Made by a program: the position numbers and the translations under genes. The notes below the pieces were generated by a model. That model ran no database searches and had not been told where the DNA came from. It worked only from the letters and a program-made list of their open reading frames with translations. Shown here piece after piece: positions 45,167 through 53,543 of a stretch of DNA of 64,000 nucleotides. Within the stretch, counting starts at the first letter, position 1. Every line of letters begins with the position of its first letter. The stretch comes from Rhizobium sp. P40RR-XXII (GTDB lineage: Bacteria; Pseudomonadota; Alphaproteobacteria; Rhizobiales; Rhizobiaceae), in assembly GCF_012641405.1 (NCBI RefSeq), contig NZ_JABAII010000007.1, positions 306,129 to 370,128 of the forward strand. Reading direction: 5' to 3'.

Positions 45167-47731
45167 CTATTCCATCGCCTCGCGGATCAGATCGTCAGCC
45201 GCTTCGGCAAGCAGGACATCGTGAGCCTCGCCCGGCACCGGCACCTTGCCGATTTCCAGCATCACCGGCACGGCGAGCGGGGAAATATGGTCCAGCGCGC
45301 GATGGGTGATATGGCCCTTGATTCGCTTCAGCATATCCGCAAGACGGCCAATATCCAAAAGTCCGGTTGCCGCATCCTGCCTCGTCGCCTGCAGCAGAAT
45401 ATGGTCTGGCTCGTGGCTGCGCAGCACGTCGTAGATCAGATCGGCCGAGACGGTCACCTGGCGGCCCGTCTTTTCCTTCCCCGGATGCCGGCGCTCGATC
45501 AAGCCGGCTATCACGGCGCAATTGCGGAAGGTGCGTTTCAAAAGGAAGGATTCGTCGAGCCAGGCCTCGAGATCGTCTCCGAGCATATCCTCGTCGAAGA
45601 GGTCGGAAAGACTGAGCCGCCTGTTGGCGATCATCAGCCCCATATCCTCCAGCCCCCATATGCCGAGCGAATAATCGGTCGCGACGAACCCCATGGGCTT
45701 GGCGCCCGCCCGCTCCAGCCTCCGGGTCAGGAGCATGCCGAGCGTCTGGTGCGCCAGCCTCCCCTCGAAAGGATAGGCAACCATGTAGGCGCGGCTGCCG
45801 CGCGGAAAGGTCTCGATGAGAAACTCGTCGCGCTTTGGCAGCAGCGACTTGTCCTTCTGAATCTCCAGCCAGTCGCGCACCTGATCCGGAAGGCGGTGCC
45901 GGCGGTCGGGGTCGGCGATCATCGCCCGCACCTGATCGGCGAGATAGGTCGACAGCGGAAACTTGCCGCCGGCATAAGAAGGGATTTTCGGATCCAGCGA
46001 GAAGGCCTGCGAGGCCAGGCATTCGCTCTCGCGGATGCCTTCGAAGCGAAGCACCTTGCCGGAAAAGAGAAAGGTATCGCCGGGCGAGAGCTGCTCGACG
46101 AAATATTCCTCGACTTTGCCGAGCGGCGCACCGCCTCTTCCGAGCGAACCAAGCGCATTGCGCTTCACCATACGGATGTTCAGCATCGCTTCTTCGACTA
46201 TCGTGCCGAGGTTCAGGCGATATTGCTGGGCGACCTGCGGATTGGAGACACGCCAGCGCCCGTCCGCCATCTTGCGGATGCGGGCATAGCGCTCATAGGT
46301 CCGGAGCGCATAGCCGCCGGTGGCGACGAAATCGACGATGCGTTCGAAGGTTTCCCAGGAGAGCTCGGCATAGGGGGCGGCGCTCTGCACCTCATCATAA
46401 AGTTCGAGCATATCGAAGGGCTCGGCGCAGGCCATGCCGAGCACATGCTGGGCGAGAACGTCGAGCGCGCCGACGCCGATCGCCGGCGTATCCTGCGCGC
46501 CGATATAGTTGGCGTCGAGCGCTGCCTGGCATTCCATCACCTCGAAGCGATTGGCCGGCACCAGAATCGCCTTCGACGGCTCGTCCATGCGGTGGTTGGC
46601 GCGGCCGATGCGCTGGGCAAGGCGGCTTGCACCCTTCGGCGCACCGACATGGATGACGAGATCGACATCGCCCCAGTCTATGCCGAGATCGAGCGTCGAG
46701 GTGGCGACGACGGCACGCAGCCGGTTCTCCGCCATGGCCGCTTCCACCTTGCGGCGCTGGCCGACATCGAGCGAGCCATGATGAAGCGCAATCGGCAGAT
46801 TGTCGTCATTGGCCGACCATAGCTCCTGAAAGAGCATTTCGGCCTGCGAGCGCGTGTTGACGAAGAGCAGCGTCGTGCGATGCGCCTTCAGCTCGCGATA
46901 GATATCGGGGATCGCATATTTGGCGGAGTGGCCGGACCAGGGGATGCGCTCTTCCGTCGACAAGATCGAGATATCCGGCTTGGCACCGCCTTCGACGATG
47001 ACGAGGCCGGCATGGCGCTCCTCCCCCGGCTGCTGCGCCGCCAGCCATTTCTGCAGGTCCATGGGGTCGGCAACCGTCGCCGAAAGGCCGATGGTCTGGA
47101 CGCGGGGCGCCAGCCTGCGGATGCGAGCAAGGCCCAGCGACAGCATATGACCGCGCTTTGAGGTGACGAGCGAATGCAACTCGTCGAAGACGATGTATTT
47201 CAGATCCTTGAAGAAGCGCTCGGCTTCGCGATTGGCGAGCAGCAGCGCCACCTGCTCGGGCGTCGTCAGCAGGATATCGGGCGGATTGAGCTTCTGGCGC
47301 TGCCGCTTGCCGCTTGGCGTATCGCCCGTGCGGTTTTCGACCGACACCGGCAGGCCCATTTCCGAGACGGGCTTCATCAGGTTGCGCTCGATATCGACGG
47401 CGAGCGCCTTCAAAGGCGAAATGTAAAGCGTGTGGATGCCGGTGAAAGCCGAGCCCGGCGGGATCTTGCCGCGCCGGGTGATATCCGTCAGCGACGGAAG
47501 GAAGCCGGCGAGCGTCTTGCCCGCTCCGGTCGGCGCAATCAGCAGCGTGCTTTCACCCGCTTCGGCGCGGGCTAGCAATTCCAGCTGATGAGCGCGCGGC
47601 TGCCAGCCCTTTTCCGCGAACCAGCGGGTGAAGGGGGCAGGCAGGGCAAGGGGTCGGTCGGCGTCGATCTGGTCCACGGGCTGAATGTAGTTGAAATGTG
47701 GAGGATAGGAAGCGGGGGATTGGAGAAGCAC
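45167..47731 (-). CDS. Ligase-associated DEXH-box helicase (Lhr-like)
   Basis: The SF2 helicase (up to 854 residues) has Walker A APTGAGKTLAG, motif II VFDELHSL, motif III LSATVAD, VATSTLDLGIDWGDVDLVIH and motif VI RLAQRIGRANHR. The long C-terminal Lhr-type region (about 430-850) includes a winged helix. Such helicases load 3' to 5' on DNA or RNA:DNA hybrids during repair. The start is uncertain: a GTG at 47731 gives the full frame and a GTG at 47677 starts 18 codons later, nearer the conserved region. Neither has a good ribosome-binding site. The companion exonuclease and ligase genes are not adjacent. Confidence 0.9.
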   Translation of the reverse strand: MLLQSPASYPPHFNYIQPVDQIDADRPLALPAPFTRWFAEKGWQPRAHQLELLARAEAGESTLLIAPTGAGKTLAGFLPSLTDITRRGKIPPGSAFTGIHTLYISPLKALAVDIERNLMKPVSEMGLPVSVENRTGDTPSGKRQRQKLNPPDILLTTPEQVALLLANREAERFFKDLKYIVFDELHSLVTSKRGHMLSLGLARIRRLAPRVQTIGLSATVADPMDLQKWLAAQQPGEERHAGLVIVEGGAKPDISILSTEERIPWSGHSAKYAIPDIYRELKAHRTTLLFVNTRSQAEMLFQELWSANDDNLPIALHHGSLDVGQRRKVEAAMAENRLRAVVATSTLDLGIDWGDVDLVIHVGAPKGASRLAQRIGRANHRMDEPSKAILVPANRFEVMECQAALDANYIGAQDTPAIGVGALDVLAQHVLGMACAEPFDMLELYDEVQSAAPYAELSWETFERIVDFVATGGYALRTYERYARIRKMADGRWRVSNPQVAQQYRLNLGTIVEEAMLNIRMVKRNALGSLGRGGAPLGKVEEYFVEQLSPGDTFLFSGKVLRFEGIRESECLASQAFSLDPKIPSYAGGKFPLSTYLADQVRAMIADPDRRHRLPDQVRDWLEIQKDKSLLPKRDEFLIETFPRGSRAYMVAYPFEGRLAHQTLGMLLTRRLERAGAKPMGFVATDYSLGIWGLEDMGLMIANRRLSLSDLFDEDMLGDDLEAWLDESFLLKRTFRNCAVIAGLIERRHPGKEKTGRQVTVSADLIYDVLRSHEPDHILLQATRQDAATGLLDIGRLADMLKRIKGHITHRALDHISPLAVPVMLEIGKVPVPGEAHDVLLAEAADDLIREAME

Positions 47732-47820
47732 GAGTACGAGTTAGACGTTCCTTTGCCAAGGCCGAGGATGACGGCGTGTCGGGACGTTCGCATTTCCAAC
47801 TTGACTCCCATCATAATCAC

Positions 47821-47835
47821 GGATAAAAATTATCC
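47821..47835. promoter_or_regulatory. Palindromic operator-like site upstream of the rrf2 gene
   Basis: GGATAAAAATTATCC has perfect six-base arms around AAA and ends 19 bases before the rrf2 start codon, a typical place for an autorepressor site. Rrf2-family regulators often bind AT-rich palindromes of this size. Binding by the adjacent product is inferred. Confidence 0.55.
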
Positions 47836-47854
47836 ACGATTAGAGAGGCTGAAA

Positions 47855-48373
47855 ATGAAGCTCGGAGACGGTGTCGAACAATCCATTCATTGCGTTGGCA
47901 TGCTGGCGGGATTGTCCGATGGCGGCGTGCTTTCGGCAGCTGCCCTTGCGGAATTTCACGGCGTTTCGGTCAGCTATCTTCTGAAGCATCTGCAGGGTCT
48001 TTCGGGCGCCGGCATTCTCGACACCGTGCCGGGCCCGAAGGGCGGCTACCGGCTGGCGCGCAAGCCGGCGGCGATCAGCCTGCTTGACATCGTGCTGGCA
48101 GCGGAAGGTCCGGCGCCTGCCTTTCGCTGCGCCGAAATCCGGCAACGCGGACCAAATCCGCTGCCGGGACGTTACTTTACCAAGCCCTGCGGCATCAATG
48201 CCGCCATGCTGGCGGCCGAGCGCGTCTATCGGGCTGAACTGGCCAAAACGAGCATCGCCGACGTGCTGATCGATCTGACAGAGACGGATACGGACGGCGG
48301 CATAGCCGCGAGAGGCTGCGCCTTTCTCGCGCTTCATGAGCGCAAGACAAAAGCTGAACCTTCAAAAACTTGA
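47855..48373 (+). CDS. Rrf2-family transcriptional regulator
   Basis: The 172-residue protein has an N-terminal winged helix typical of Rrf2 proteins: VEQSIHCVGMLAGLSDGGVLSAAALAEFHGVSVSYLLKHLQGLSGAGILDTVPGPKGGYRLAR. Cysteines at FRC, KPCG and RGC in the C-terminal half could sense redox or metal, but they do not match the spacing of IscR/RirA clusters that I can recall. The ATG at 47855 has GAGAGG upstream. It is followed 16 bases later by an AhpD-like gene, a pairing that suggests control of an oxidative or electrophile response. Confidence 0.85.
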   Translation: MKLGDGVEQSIHCVGMLAGLSDGGVLSAAALAEFHGVSVSYLLKHLQGLSGAGILDTVPGPKGGYRLARKPAAISLLDIVLAAEGPAPAFRCAEIRQRGPNPLPGRYFTKPCGINAAMLAAERVYRAELAKTSIADVLIDLTETDTDGGIAARGCAFLALHERKTKAEPSKT

Positions 48374-48389
48374 ACCCAAGGAGAAGACC

Positions 48390-48851
48390 ATGCATCCTCG
48401 TTTCAATTTCGGAAAAGCCTCGCCCGAATCCTACAAGGCCGTCGTCGCGCTGGAAAATTTCGTCCAGTCCTGTGGACTCGAGCGCCGCTTCATCCACCTG
48501 ATCAAGCTTCGCGCCTCGCAGATCAACGGCTGCGCCTACTGCGTCGACATGCATGTGAAGGAAGCCCGGCACGATGGCTTGAGCGAACAGTGGATCAACC
48601 TGATGTGCGTCTGGTGGGAATCGCCCGTCTATGACGACCGCGAGCGCGCTTTGCTGCGCTGGGTCGACTCCGTCACCAAGATTGCCCAGACCGGCATACC
48701 GGACGCCGATTTCGAGCCGCTGAAGCAGCATTTCAGCGAAGAGGAGATCGTCAAGATCACGGTAGCGATCGGCACGATCAATATCTGGAACCGCCTTGCC
48801 GTCGGCTTCCGCTCGCAGCATCCGTTGGATGCGGCCAGCAAGGCTGCTTGA
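48390..48851 (+). CDS. Carboxymuconolactone decarboxylase/AhpD-like protein
   Basis: The 153-residue helical protein has the AhpD-type redox motif in KLRASQINGCAYCVDMHVKEAR (CxxC followed by a histidine). AhpD-like proteins reduce peroxidatic partners through these cysteines; carboxymuconolactone decarboxylases lack the pair. That favours a peroxidase-like role. AAGGAG lies upstream of the ATG, so an in-frame start 54 bases earlier inside the rrf2 gene is rejected. It is probably co-transcribed with the Rrf2 regulator. Confidence 0.87.
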   Translation: MHPRFNFGKASPESYKAVVALENFVQSCGLERRFIHLIKLRASQINGCAYCVDMHVKEARHDGLSEQWINLMCVWWESPVYDDRERALLRWVDSVTKIAQTGIPDADFEPLKQHFSEEEIVKITVAIGTINIWNRLAVGFRSQHPLDAASKAA

Positions 48852-48896
48852 GCCTACTTCTCTGAGCATGTTATGCCCAGAGCCCTCCCTTGAACG

Positions 48897-49058
48897 CCGT
48901 GATCCTCGGGCTTGACCCGAGGATCCAGGCACAGGGAGGTCAGCGCGGCAAAAACGCCGCCGGCGAGAGCGCATCCTTGATGCGATACACACCAAAAACC
49001 CTCTCACATGGTCGGTAGCTTGGGCGTGGATCCGTCGGGTCAAGCCCGAGAATGACGG
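48897..49058. repeat. Inverted pair of dispersed palindromic repeats between the AhpD-like gene and glnII
   Basis: The unit at 48897-48932 contains GATCCTCGGGCTTGACCCGA and is a hairpin. The unit at 49024-49058 carries the same core (CGGGTCAAGCCCGA) in the opposite orientation. They enclose about 91 bases without an ORF. The sequence is a common alphaproteobacterial intergenic repeat. The remainder of 48852-49199 holds only the glnII terminator. Confidence 0.6.
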
Positions 49059-49124
49059 ACCGTGGGGGGTTAGCAGCGGAGGTCCAAGAGGGACTGAGCG
49101 ACAGCCGCGCCTGATAAAATTCCA

Positions 49125-49154
49125 AAACGAAAAACGCGGGGCGAAGGCCCCGCG
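49125..49154 (-). terminator. Intrinsic terminator of glnII
   Basis: On the minus strand, an eight-base-pair GC stem (CGCGGGGC with GCCCCGCG, loop CTTC) is followed by TTTTTCGTTTT. It lies 45 bases after the glnII stop. Confidence 0.85.
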
Positions 49155-49199
49155 TCATTTATTGGCTCTCTCGTGCTTGGCAGGCAAGCATGAAAGCTA

Positions 49200-50240
49200 T
49201 TAGGCAGCAACCGAGCCGAAGCCAGCTGTCGGAACTTCCGAGATGGTCTTCAGAACCTGCGAAGCGATCTGGTAGGGGTCGCCTTGCGAGTTCGGACGAC
49301 GATCTTCGAGGTAGCCCTTGTAATCGTTCTTGACGAAGGAGTGGGGAACGCGGATCGAAGCACCACGGTCGGCAACGCCATAGCTGAACTTGTTCCACGG
49401 AGCCGTTTCATGCTTGCCGGTCAGACGCAGATGGTTGTCCGGGCCGTAGACGGAGATGTGGGCATCCAGGTTCTTGTCGAACTGAGCCATGAGGGCTTCG
49501 AAATAGGCCTTGCCGCCGACTTCGCGCATGAACTTGGTCGAGAAGTTGCAGTGCATGCCCGAGCCGTTCCAGTCGGTGTCGCCGAGCGGCTTGCAATGGA
49601 ACTCGATGTCGATGCCGTATTTTTCGCACAGACGCAGCAGCAGGTAGCGTGCCATCCAGATCTGGTCGGCGGCCTTCTTGGAGCCCTTGCCGAAAATCTG
49701 GAATTCCCACTGACCCTTGGCCACTTCGGCATTGATGCCTTCGTGGTTGATGCCTGCTTCGAGGCAAAGGTCGAGATGCTCTTCAACGATCTCGCGGGCG
49801 ACATCGCCGACGTTCTTGTAGCCGACGCCGGTGTAGTACGGACCCTGCGGAGCCGGGTAGCCGGATTCCGGGAAGCCGAGAGGACGGCCGTCCTGGTAGA
49901 AGAAGTATTCCTGCTCGAAGCCGAACCAAGCGTCTTCGTCGTCGAGGATGGTGGCGCGGCTGTTGGACGAATGCGGGGTAACGCCATCCGGCATCATGAC
50001 TTCGCACATGACGAGCGCGCCGTTGGTACGGGCCGGGTCCGGATAGATCGCGACGGGCTTCAGCACGCAATCGGAACTGCGGCCTTCCGCCTGCATCGTC
50101 GACGAACCGTCGAAGCCCCAAAGCGGAAGCTGCTCGAGCGTCGGAAATGCGTCGAATTCCTTGATCTGCGTTTTACCGCGCAGGTTCGGTACCGGGGTGT
50201 ACCCGTCGAGCCAGATATACTCGAGCTTAAATTTCGTCAT
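49200..50240 (-). CDS. glnII: Glutamine synthetase type II
   Basis: The 346-residue protein is the eukaryotic-type GS found in rhizobia and some actinomycetes. It shows KLEYIWLDGYTPVPNLRGKT, WGFDGSSTMQAEGRSSD, FEQEYFFYQDGRPLG (metal-binding Glu), GQWEFQIFGKGSKKAADQIWMARYLL and DRGASIRVPHSFV. It condenses glutamate and ammonia with ATP. GAGGTG precedes the ATG at 50240. A sigma-54 element lies about 98 bases upstream, matching NtrC-dependent nitrogen control of glnII, and an intrinsic terminator follows. It is therefore monocistronic. Confidence 0.97.
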   Translation of the reverse strand: MTKFKLEYIWLDGYTPVPNLRGKTQIKEFDAFPTLEQLPLWGFDGSSTMQAEGRSSDCVLKPVAIYPDPARTNGALVMCEVMMPDGVTPHSSNSRATILDDEDAWFGFEQEYFFYQDGRPLGFPESGYPAPQGPYYTGVGYKNVGDVAREIVEEHLDLCLEAGINHEGINAEVAKGQWEFQIFGKGSKKAADQIWMARYLLLRLCEKYGIDIEFHCKPLGDTDWNGSGMHCNFSTKFMREVGGKAYFEALMAQFDKNLDAHISVYGPDNHLRLTGKHETAPWNKFSYGVADRGASIRVPHSFVKNDYKGYLEDRRPNSQGDPYQIASQVLKTISEVPTAGFGSVAA

Positions 50241-50337
50241 TACGCACCTCATAACAGTTAATCAAGCGAAGTAGGAAAAACTTGGCCCGGCGCGCCCGCC
50301 GGAAAATTCCTCGCTACGAACGGCTGCTAGGGGAGAT

Positions 50338-50352
50338 GCATTTGCCGTGCCA
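50338..50352 (-). promoter_or_regulatory. Sigma-54 promoter of glnII
   Basis: On the minus strand TGGCACGGCAAATGC has the invariant GG and GC dinucleotides with ten bases between, matching the -24/-12 consensus except for ATGC instead of TTGC. Initiation near 50326 would give a leader of about 85 bases. I saw no clear NtrC dyad upstream. The rest of the 50241-50686 gap shows nothing else definite. Confidence 0.7.
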
Positions 50353-50686
50353 GATCGCCGGGAAATGCCGACGCGACCGTTAAAGATTTTGCACGTCTGC
50401 CGCTCTCCTACCGGTTTCAGCGAGCTAAACGCCGGATTTCCTTTCGAGTCGAAAACCGGGGAACTGCCGAAAGCTGCCAACTTGTCGCAGGCCCGCCGAT
50501 TCGGCCTGGCCCGGAAAATCGGCAGCGCATACTAGAGTAACGCAATGTAATGGCGATGAAATTGCCTATAATTTCAACGTTCAGCATTTTTTTTGAGCAA
50601 AATGCTGAAATCCGCATTCGACTTTGTTATATATGAGCTGTCTCTTTAAGCGCGCCCGCTTAGACACCAAAAGGGAGAGACATCGA

Positions 50687-50878
50687 ATGGCAATCAGTGC
50701 TCAAAGCGAAACGGCAAAGATCTATCAATTTCCCGTCAAGGCCCGCGCCACGGCGGCGAGCCAGCGCCCGAAGGTGAACCTTACCCCGGATATCGGCCCG
50801 ACCATTGCGACGGCTGCATTCGACAGCTGGTATCACGAAGAGGCGATCACCGAGACCGATCCCGGCCGCAAGCAGTAA
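50687..50878 (+). CDS. DUF2735-type small protein
   Basis: The 63-residue protein contains SETAKIYQFPVKAR near the N-terminus and a C-terminal FDSWYHEEAITETDPGRKQ, which I recognise as the small rhizobial DUF2735 family. No signal peptide or membrane segment is present and no activity is known. AAGGGAGAG lies upstream of the ATG; an in-frame start 63 bases earlier is rejected for lack of such a site. It is divergent from glnII across 446 bases, so a link to nitrogen status is possible but not shown. Confidence 0.8.
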   Translation: MAISAQSETAKIYQFPVKARATAASQRPKVNLTPDIGPTIATAAFDSWYHEEAITETDPGRKQ

Positions 50879-50902
50879 GGCACCCGTCCATTACAAGCCC
50901 AG

Positions 50903-51538
50903 TCACAGGGCGATGTAGCGATCCGAACGATGATTGATCGCGACGAAGAGGTTGAGCGCGATTGCCCCGATCACCGAGCAGATGACCACAAAGGGCGTGG
51001 TCACCGCCAAAGCGACCGCGAGCACGCATAGATCGATCGCAAGCTGCACCAGCCCTGCCCTGATGCCGAACCGCTCCTGCAGATAAATCCCGAGAATACC
51101 GACGCCGCCGAGGCTGGCGCGATGGCGATAGAGCGCAAGCAGCCCGAAGCCGAGCAGAATGCCGCCGAGGACCGCCGACCACAGCGCATTGATATGCGCG
51201 ACATCGAAGAGGAGCGGCTGCAGGTTGGTCAGCAGCGAGGTCAGGGCGATCGCGACGAAGGTCTTGATGGTGAAGGCCGGGCCAAGCTGTTTCAGCGACA
51301 GATAGAAGAAGGGCAAGTTGACGACGAAGAAGGCCAGGCCGAAATTCACGCCGATCGCGTAATGCAGCAGAAAAGCGATGCCGGCGGTGCTGCCGGTCAA
51401 AAGACCGGCGCTGGAAAGGCAGAACAGCCCGAGCGACGAAATCAGGCTGCCGCAAATGATACCCTGAATGTCCTCGACCCACGAATGCCGGGTCGCGGAT
51501 GTATTCCAGACGCCAAAAGCGCTCTTCGCGTTCGCCAT
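50903..51538 (-). CDS. YitT-family-like membrane protein
   Basis: The 211-residue protein has about five or six hydrophobic segments, with the family-like N-terminal stretch GIICGSLISSLGLFCLSSAGLLTGSTAGIAFLL and a later AVLGGILLGFGLLALYRHRASLGGVGILGIYLQ glycine-rich loop. These match the YitT/DUF161-type membrane proteins, whose function is unknown. GGGGAAAG lies upstream of the ATG at 51538, so an in-frame start seven codons earlier is rejected. It is convergent with the DUF2735 gene. Confidence 0.8.
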   Translation of the reverse strand: MANAKSAFGVWNTSATRHSWVEDIQGIICGSLISSLGLFCLSSAGLLTGSTAGIAFLLHYAIGVNFGLAFFVVNLPFFYLSLKQLGPAFTIKTFVAIALTSLLTNLQPLLFDVAHINALWSAVLGGILLGFGLLALYRHRASLGGVGILGIYLQERFGIRAGLVQLAIDLCVLAVALAVTTPFVVICSVIGAIALNLFVAINHRSDRYIAL

Positions 51539-51644
51539 GTGCTTTCCCCTGTGTTTCAAGGCTTTTTGCTGAAAACTCAGGCGATAAGCAAGCGAAAATA
51601 CGTAAGTAATGCTGACCTATTTGAAATTCGCAAGATTCGAATAA

Positions 51645-52589
51645 TCAAGCCGATTTACTGGTAATGAACAGAATGCCATGGACCGGTTTGCCGCCATCCA
51701 TGCGAATGACGCTGCGGGTAAGATCCCGCACGACGAAGCCGTGATCGGCCAGCATTTCCCTTATATAGGCTTCCGAATGCGCAAACCTCAGCGAGTCGCG
51801 CAGCACATAGCCGTCCGGCTGCTGCGCATCCTCGACCGAGAAAGCGAAGACGGCGTCATCGGCGGAAAGCTTGCGCACAATCGCCATCACGCCATGCAGA
51901 TTGCCCAGATACATCAGCACGTCGGCGGCGGTGATCAGATCGGCGCGGCCGGGCGCCAGCCCGGCATCGAAAACGCCTGACAGCTCCGGCTCCTGCGACA
52001 GGTCGGCCTGGCCGAGATGGTCGTAGACGCCCTTTTCAGCCGCCTTGGCCAGCATGCCCTTCGACAAATCGTAACCCTCAAGCAAATCGACATGGGCGCG
52101 AATTTCCGGACCGAGAAGGCCGGTACCACAGCCGAGATCGACGGCGAGGCGGAAATGTTTCGGAAGACCGGCGGTCTCGGCAATCAACGCCGCAAGCTTG
52201 CCGGGCACGCTATAGCCGAGCTTCCCGACAAGCGAGGTTTCGAAACGGTCGGCATAATCATCGAACAACCGCTCGACATAGAGGCTCGGCGGCTGGTCGG
52301 GTACATCGGCGCCGCCGAGAACCGCAAGCTTCAGGCGGGCGCCGAAGACGTCACCCGCATCCAGCGCCAGCACTTCGTTCAGCGCGGCGATCGCGCCCGG
52401 CGCATCGCCGGCCTTCTCGCGATAGGTTGCAAGCGTGAACCAGCCCGCTGCCCAGCGCGGCGCCAGCTCCAGCGCCTGCTCCATCAGCTCGGAAGCACTC
52501 GCCGGCTCGCCGCTTTCGGCAAGCATCTTCGCATAATCGGCACGGCGGTCGGCAATGACATCGCCGGAGGAAAGCTGGCTCGGCAGCAT
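51645..52589 (-). CDS. TPR-containing class I SAM-dependent methyltransferase
   Basis: The 314-residue protein has a short N-terminal tetratricopeptide-like pair of repeats (about 10-85: YAKMLAESGEPASASELMEQALELAPRWAAGWFTLATYREKAGD). A methyltransferase domain follows with motif I LAVDLGCGTGLLGPEI, LEGYDLSKGMLAKA and ADLITAADVLMYLGNL. The acceptor is unknown; related proteins sit in many alphaproteobacteria as predicted TPR methyltransferases. The ATG at 52589 has AGGA nine bases upstream; a second ATG at 52598 is nearly as good, and the long upstream extension is rejected. Confidence 0.85.
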   Translation of the reverse strand: MLPSQLSSGDVIADRRADYAKMLAESGEPASASELMEQALELAPRWAAGWFTLATYREKAGDAPGAIAALNEVLALDAGDVFGARLKLAVLGGADVPDQPPSLYVERLFDDYADRFETSLVGKLGYSVPGKLAALIAETAGLPKHFRLAVDLGCGTGLLGPEIRAHVDLLEGYDLSKGMLAKAAEKGVYDHLGQADLSQEPELSGVFDAGLAPGRADLITAADVLMYLGNLHGVMAIVRKLSADDAVFAFSVEDAQQPDGYVLRDSLRFAHSEAYIREMLADHGFVVRDLTRSVIRMDGGKPVHGILFITSKSA

Positions 52590-52755
52590 GTGTTTCATCC
52601 TGTTTGACGCTCGCCTTTGAACGCGGCCACAAAAAAACTCAAGTCCTATTTCAGGCAGACGCTTGTTTGAGATGCGCGCCTGGCAAAAGTGCTTGCGAGT
52701 CGCAGGCCCCGACCCTATCTCAAGCACCACCGACTGCCATCATGGAGACGTCTGC

Positions 52756-53022
52756 ATGTCCGATCAGGTGAACAGATTCCTTGGCGACTCGCCCGGCCGC
52801 ACGCTGGTGAAGCTCATCATCGTGTCGCTCGTCGTCGGCTTCGTGATGAAGTTCTTCGGCTGGCGGCCGCTCGATTTCCTCTATGGCGTCCGCCGCTTCT
52901 TCCTCGACCTCTGGCACAGCGGTTTCGCTGCGCTCGGCGAGTTCGGCGATTATGTGCTGCTCGGCGCATCCATCGTCATTCCCATCTTTATCATCCTTCG
53001 TCTGTTCAATTATCGCCGCTGA
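52756..53022 (+). CDS. DUF6460-type small membrane protein
   Basis: The 88-residue protein has two hydrophobic helices, VKLIIVSLVVGFVMKFF (about 19-35) and YVLLGASIVIPIFIILRLF, separated by GWRPLDFLYGVRRFFLDLW. This matches a short Rhizobiales membrane family (DUF6460) of unknown role. GGAGA lies upstream of the ATG at 52756. It is the first of three closely spaced genes with the CAP lipoprotein (one base apart) and the MATE transporter. Confidence 0.82.
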   Translation: MSDQVNRFLGDSPGRTLVKLIIVSLVVGFVMKFFGWRPLDFLYGVRRFFLDLWHSGFAALGEFGDYVLLGASIVIPIFIILRLFNYRR

Positions 53023-53023
53023 C

Positions 53024-53527
53024 ATGACCTCCCAGACACTGACCTACACGCGCCGCGATGCGCTGCGCCTCGCCGCCCTTGCGCTCACCGCATCCGTCGC
53101 CAGCTGCGCCACGCCGCCTGCCCGGGTTTCCAATATCCCGGCCAGCGACCAAACCGCTTCGGCCCTGCCACTTGTCAATGCGCTTCGCGCCAAGAACGGC
53201 CTGCCGCCATTGAGGATCGATAGCGCCGCCAGCACCGCCGCCGTCTATCAGGCGCGGCGCATGGCCAATGCCGGCAAGATGGAACACCTGATCGGTATCG
53301 GCGACGATTTCGGCAAGCGCGTCAAGGCAAGCGGCGTCAAGCTGCCGGCAGCGGAGAACATCGCCGAAGGCCAGCACGACGTGAGCGCCGCGGTGACGGC
53401 CTGGATCAATTCGCCGAAGCATTTGCACAACATGCTCGGCAAATATGACGGCCTCGGCGTCGCTCTTGCCTATACCCCCTCTTCCGGTGACAGGCCCTAT
53501 TGGTCCATGGTGCTTTCCTCGAACTGA
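53024..53527 (+). CDS. CAP-domain (SCP/PR-1-like) lipoprotein
   Basis: The 167-residue protein starts with a signal peptide bearing a twin arginine (RRDALRLAALALTASVASC) and a lipobox ending ASC at about 30, so it is probably an exported lipoprotein. The rest is a CAP domain: LVNALRAKNGLPPLRIDSAASTAAVYQARRMANAGKMEHL, AAENIAEGQHDVSAAVTAWINSPKHLHNML and YWSMVLSS. The histidine and glutamate residues of the CAP cavity are present (KMEHL, AENIAEG). Function in bacteria is poorly known. It is coupled to the preceding gene. Confidence 0.87.
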   Translation: MTSQTLTYTRRDALRLAALALTASVASCATPPARVSNIPASDQTASALPLVNALRAKNGLPPLRIDSAASTAAVYQARRMANAGKMEHLIGIGDDFGKRVKASGVKLPAAENIAEGQHDVSAAVTAWINSPKHLHNMLGKYDGLGVALAYTPSSGDRPYWSMVLSSN

Positions 53528-53543
53528 GGAGGCGTAAGGTAAC

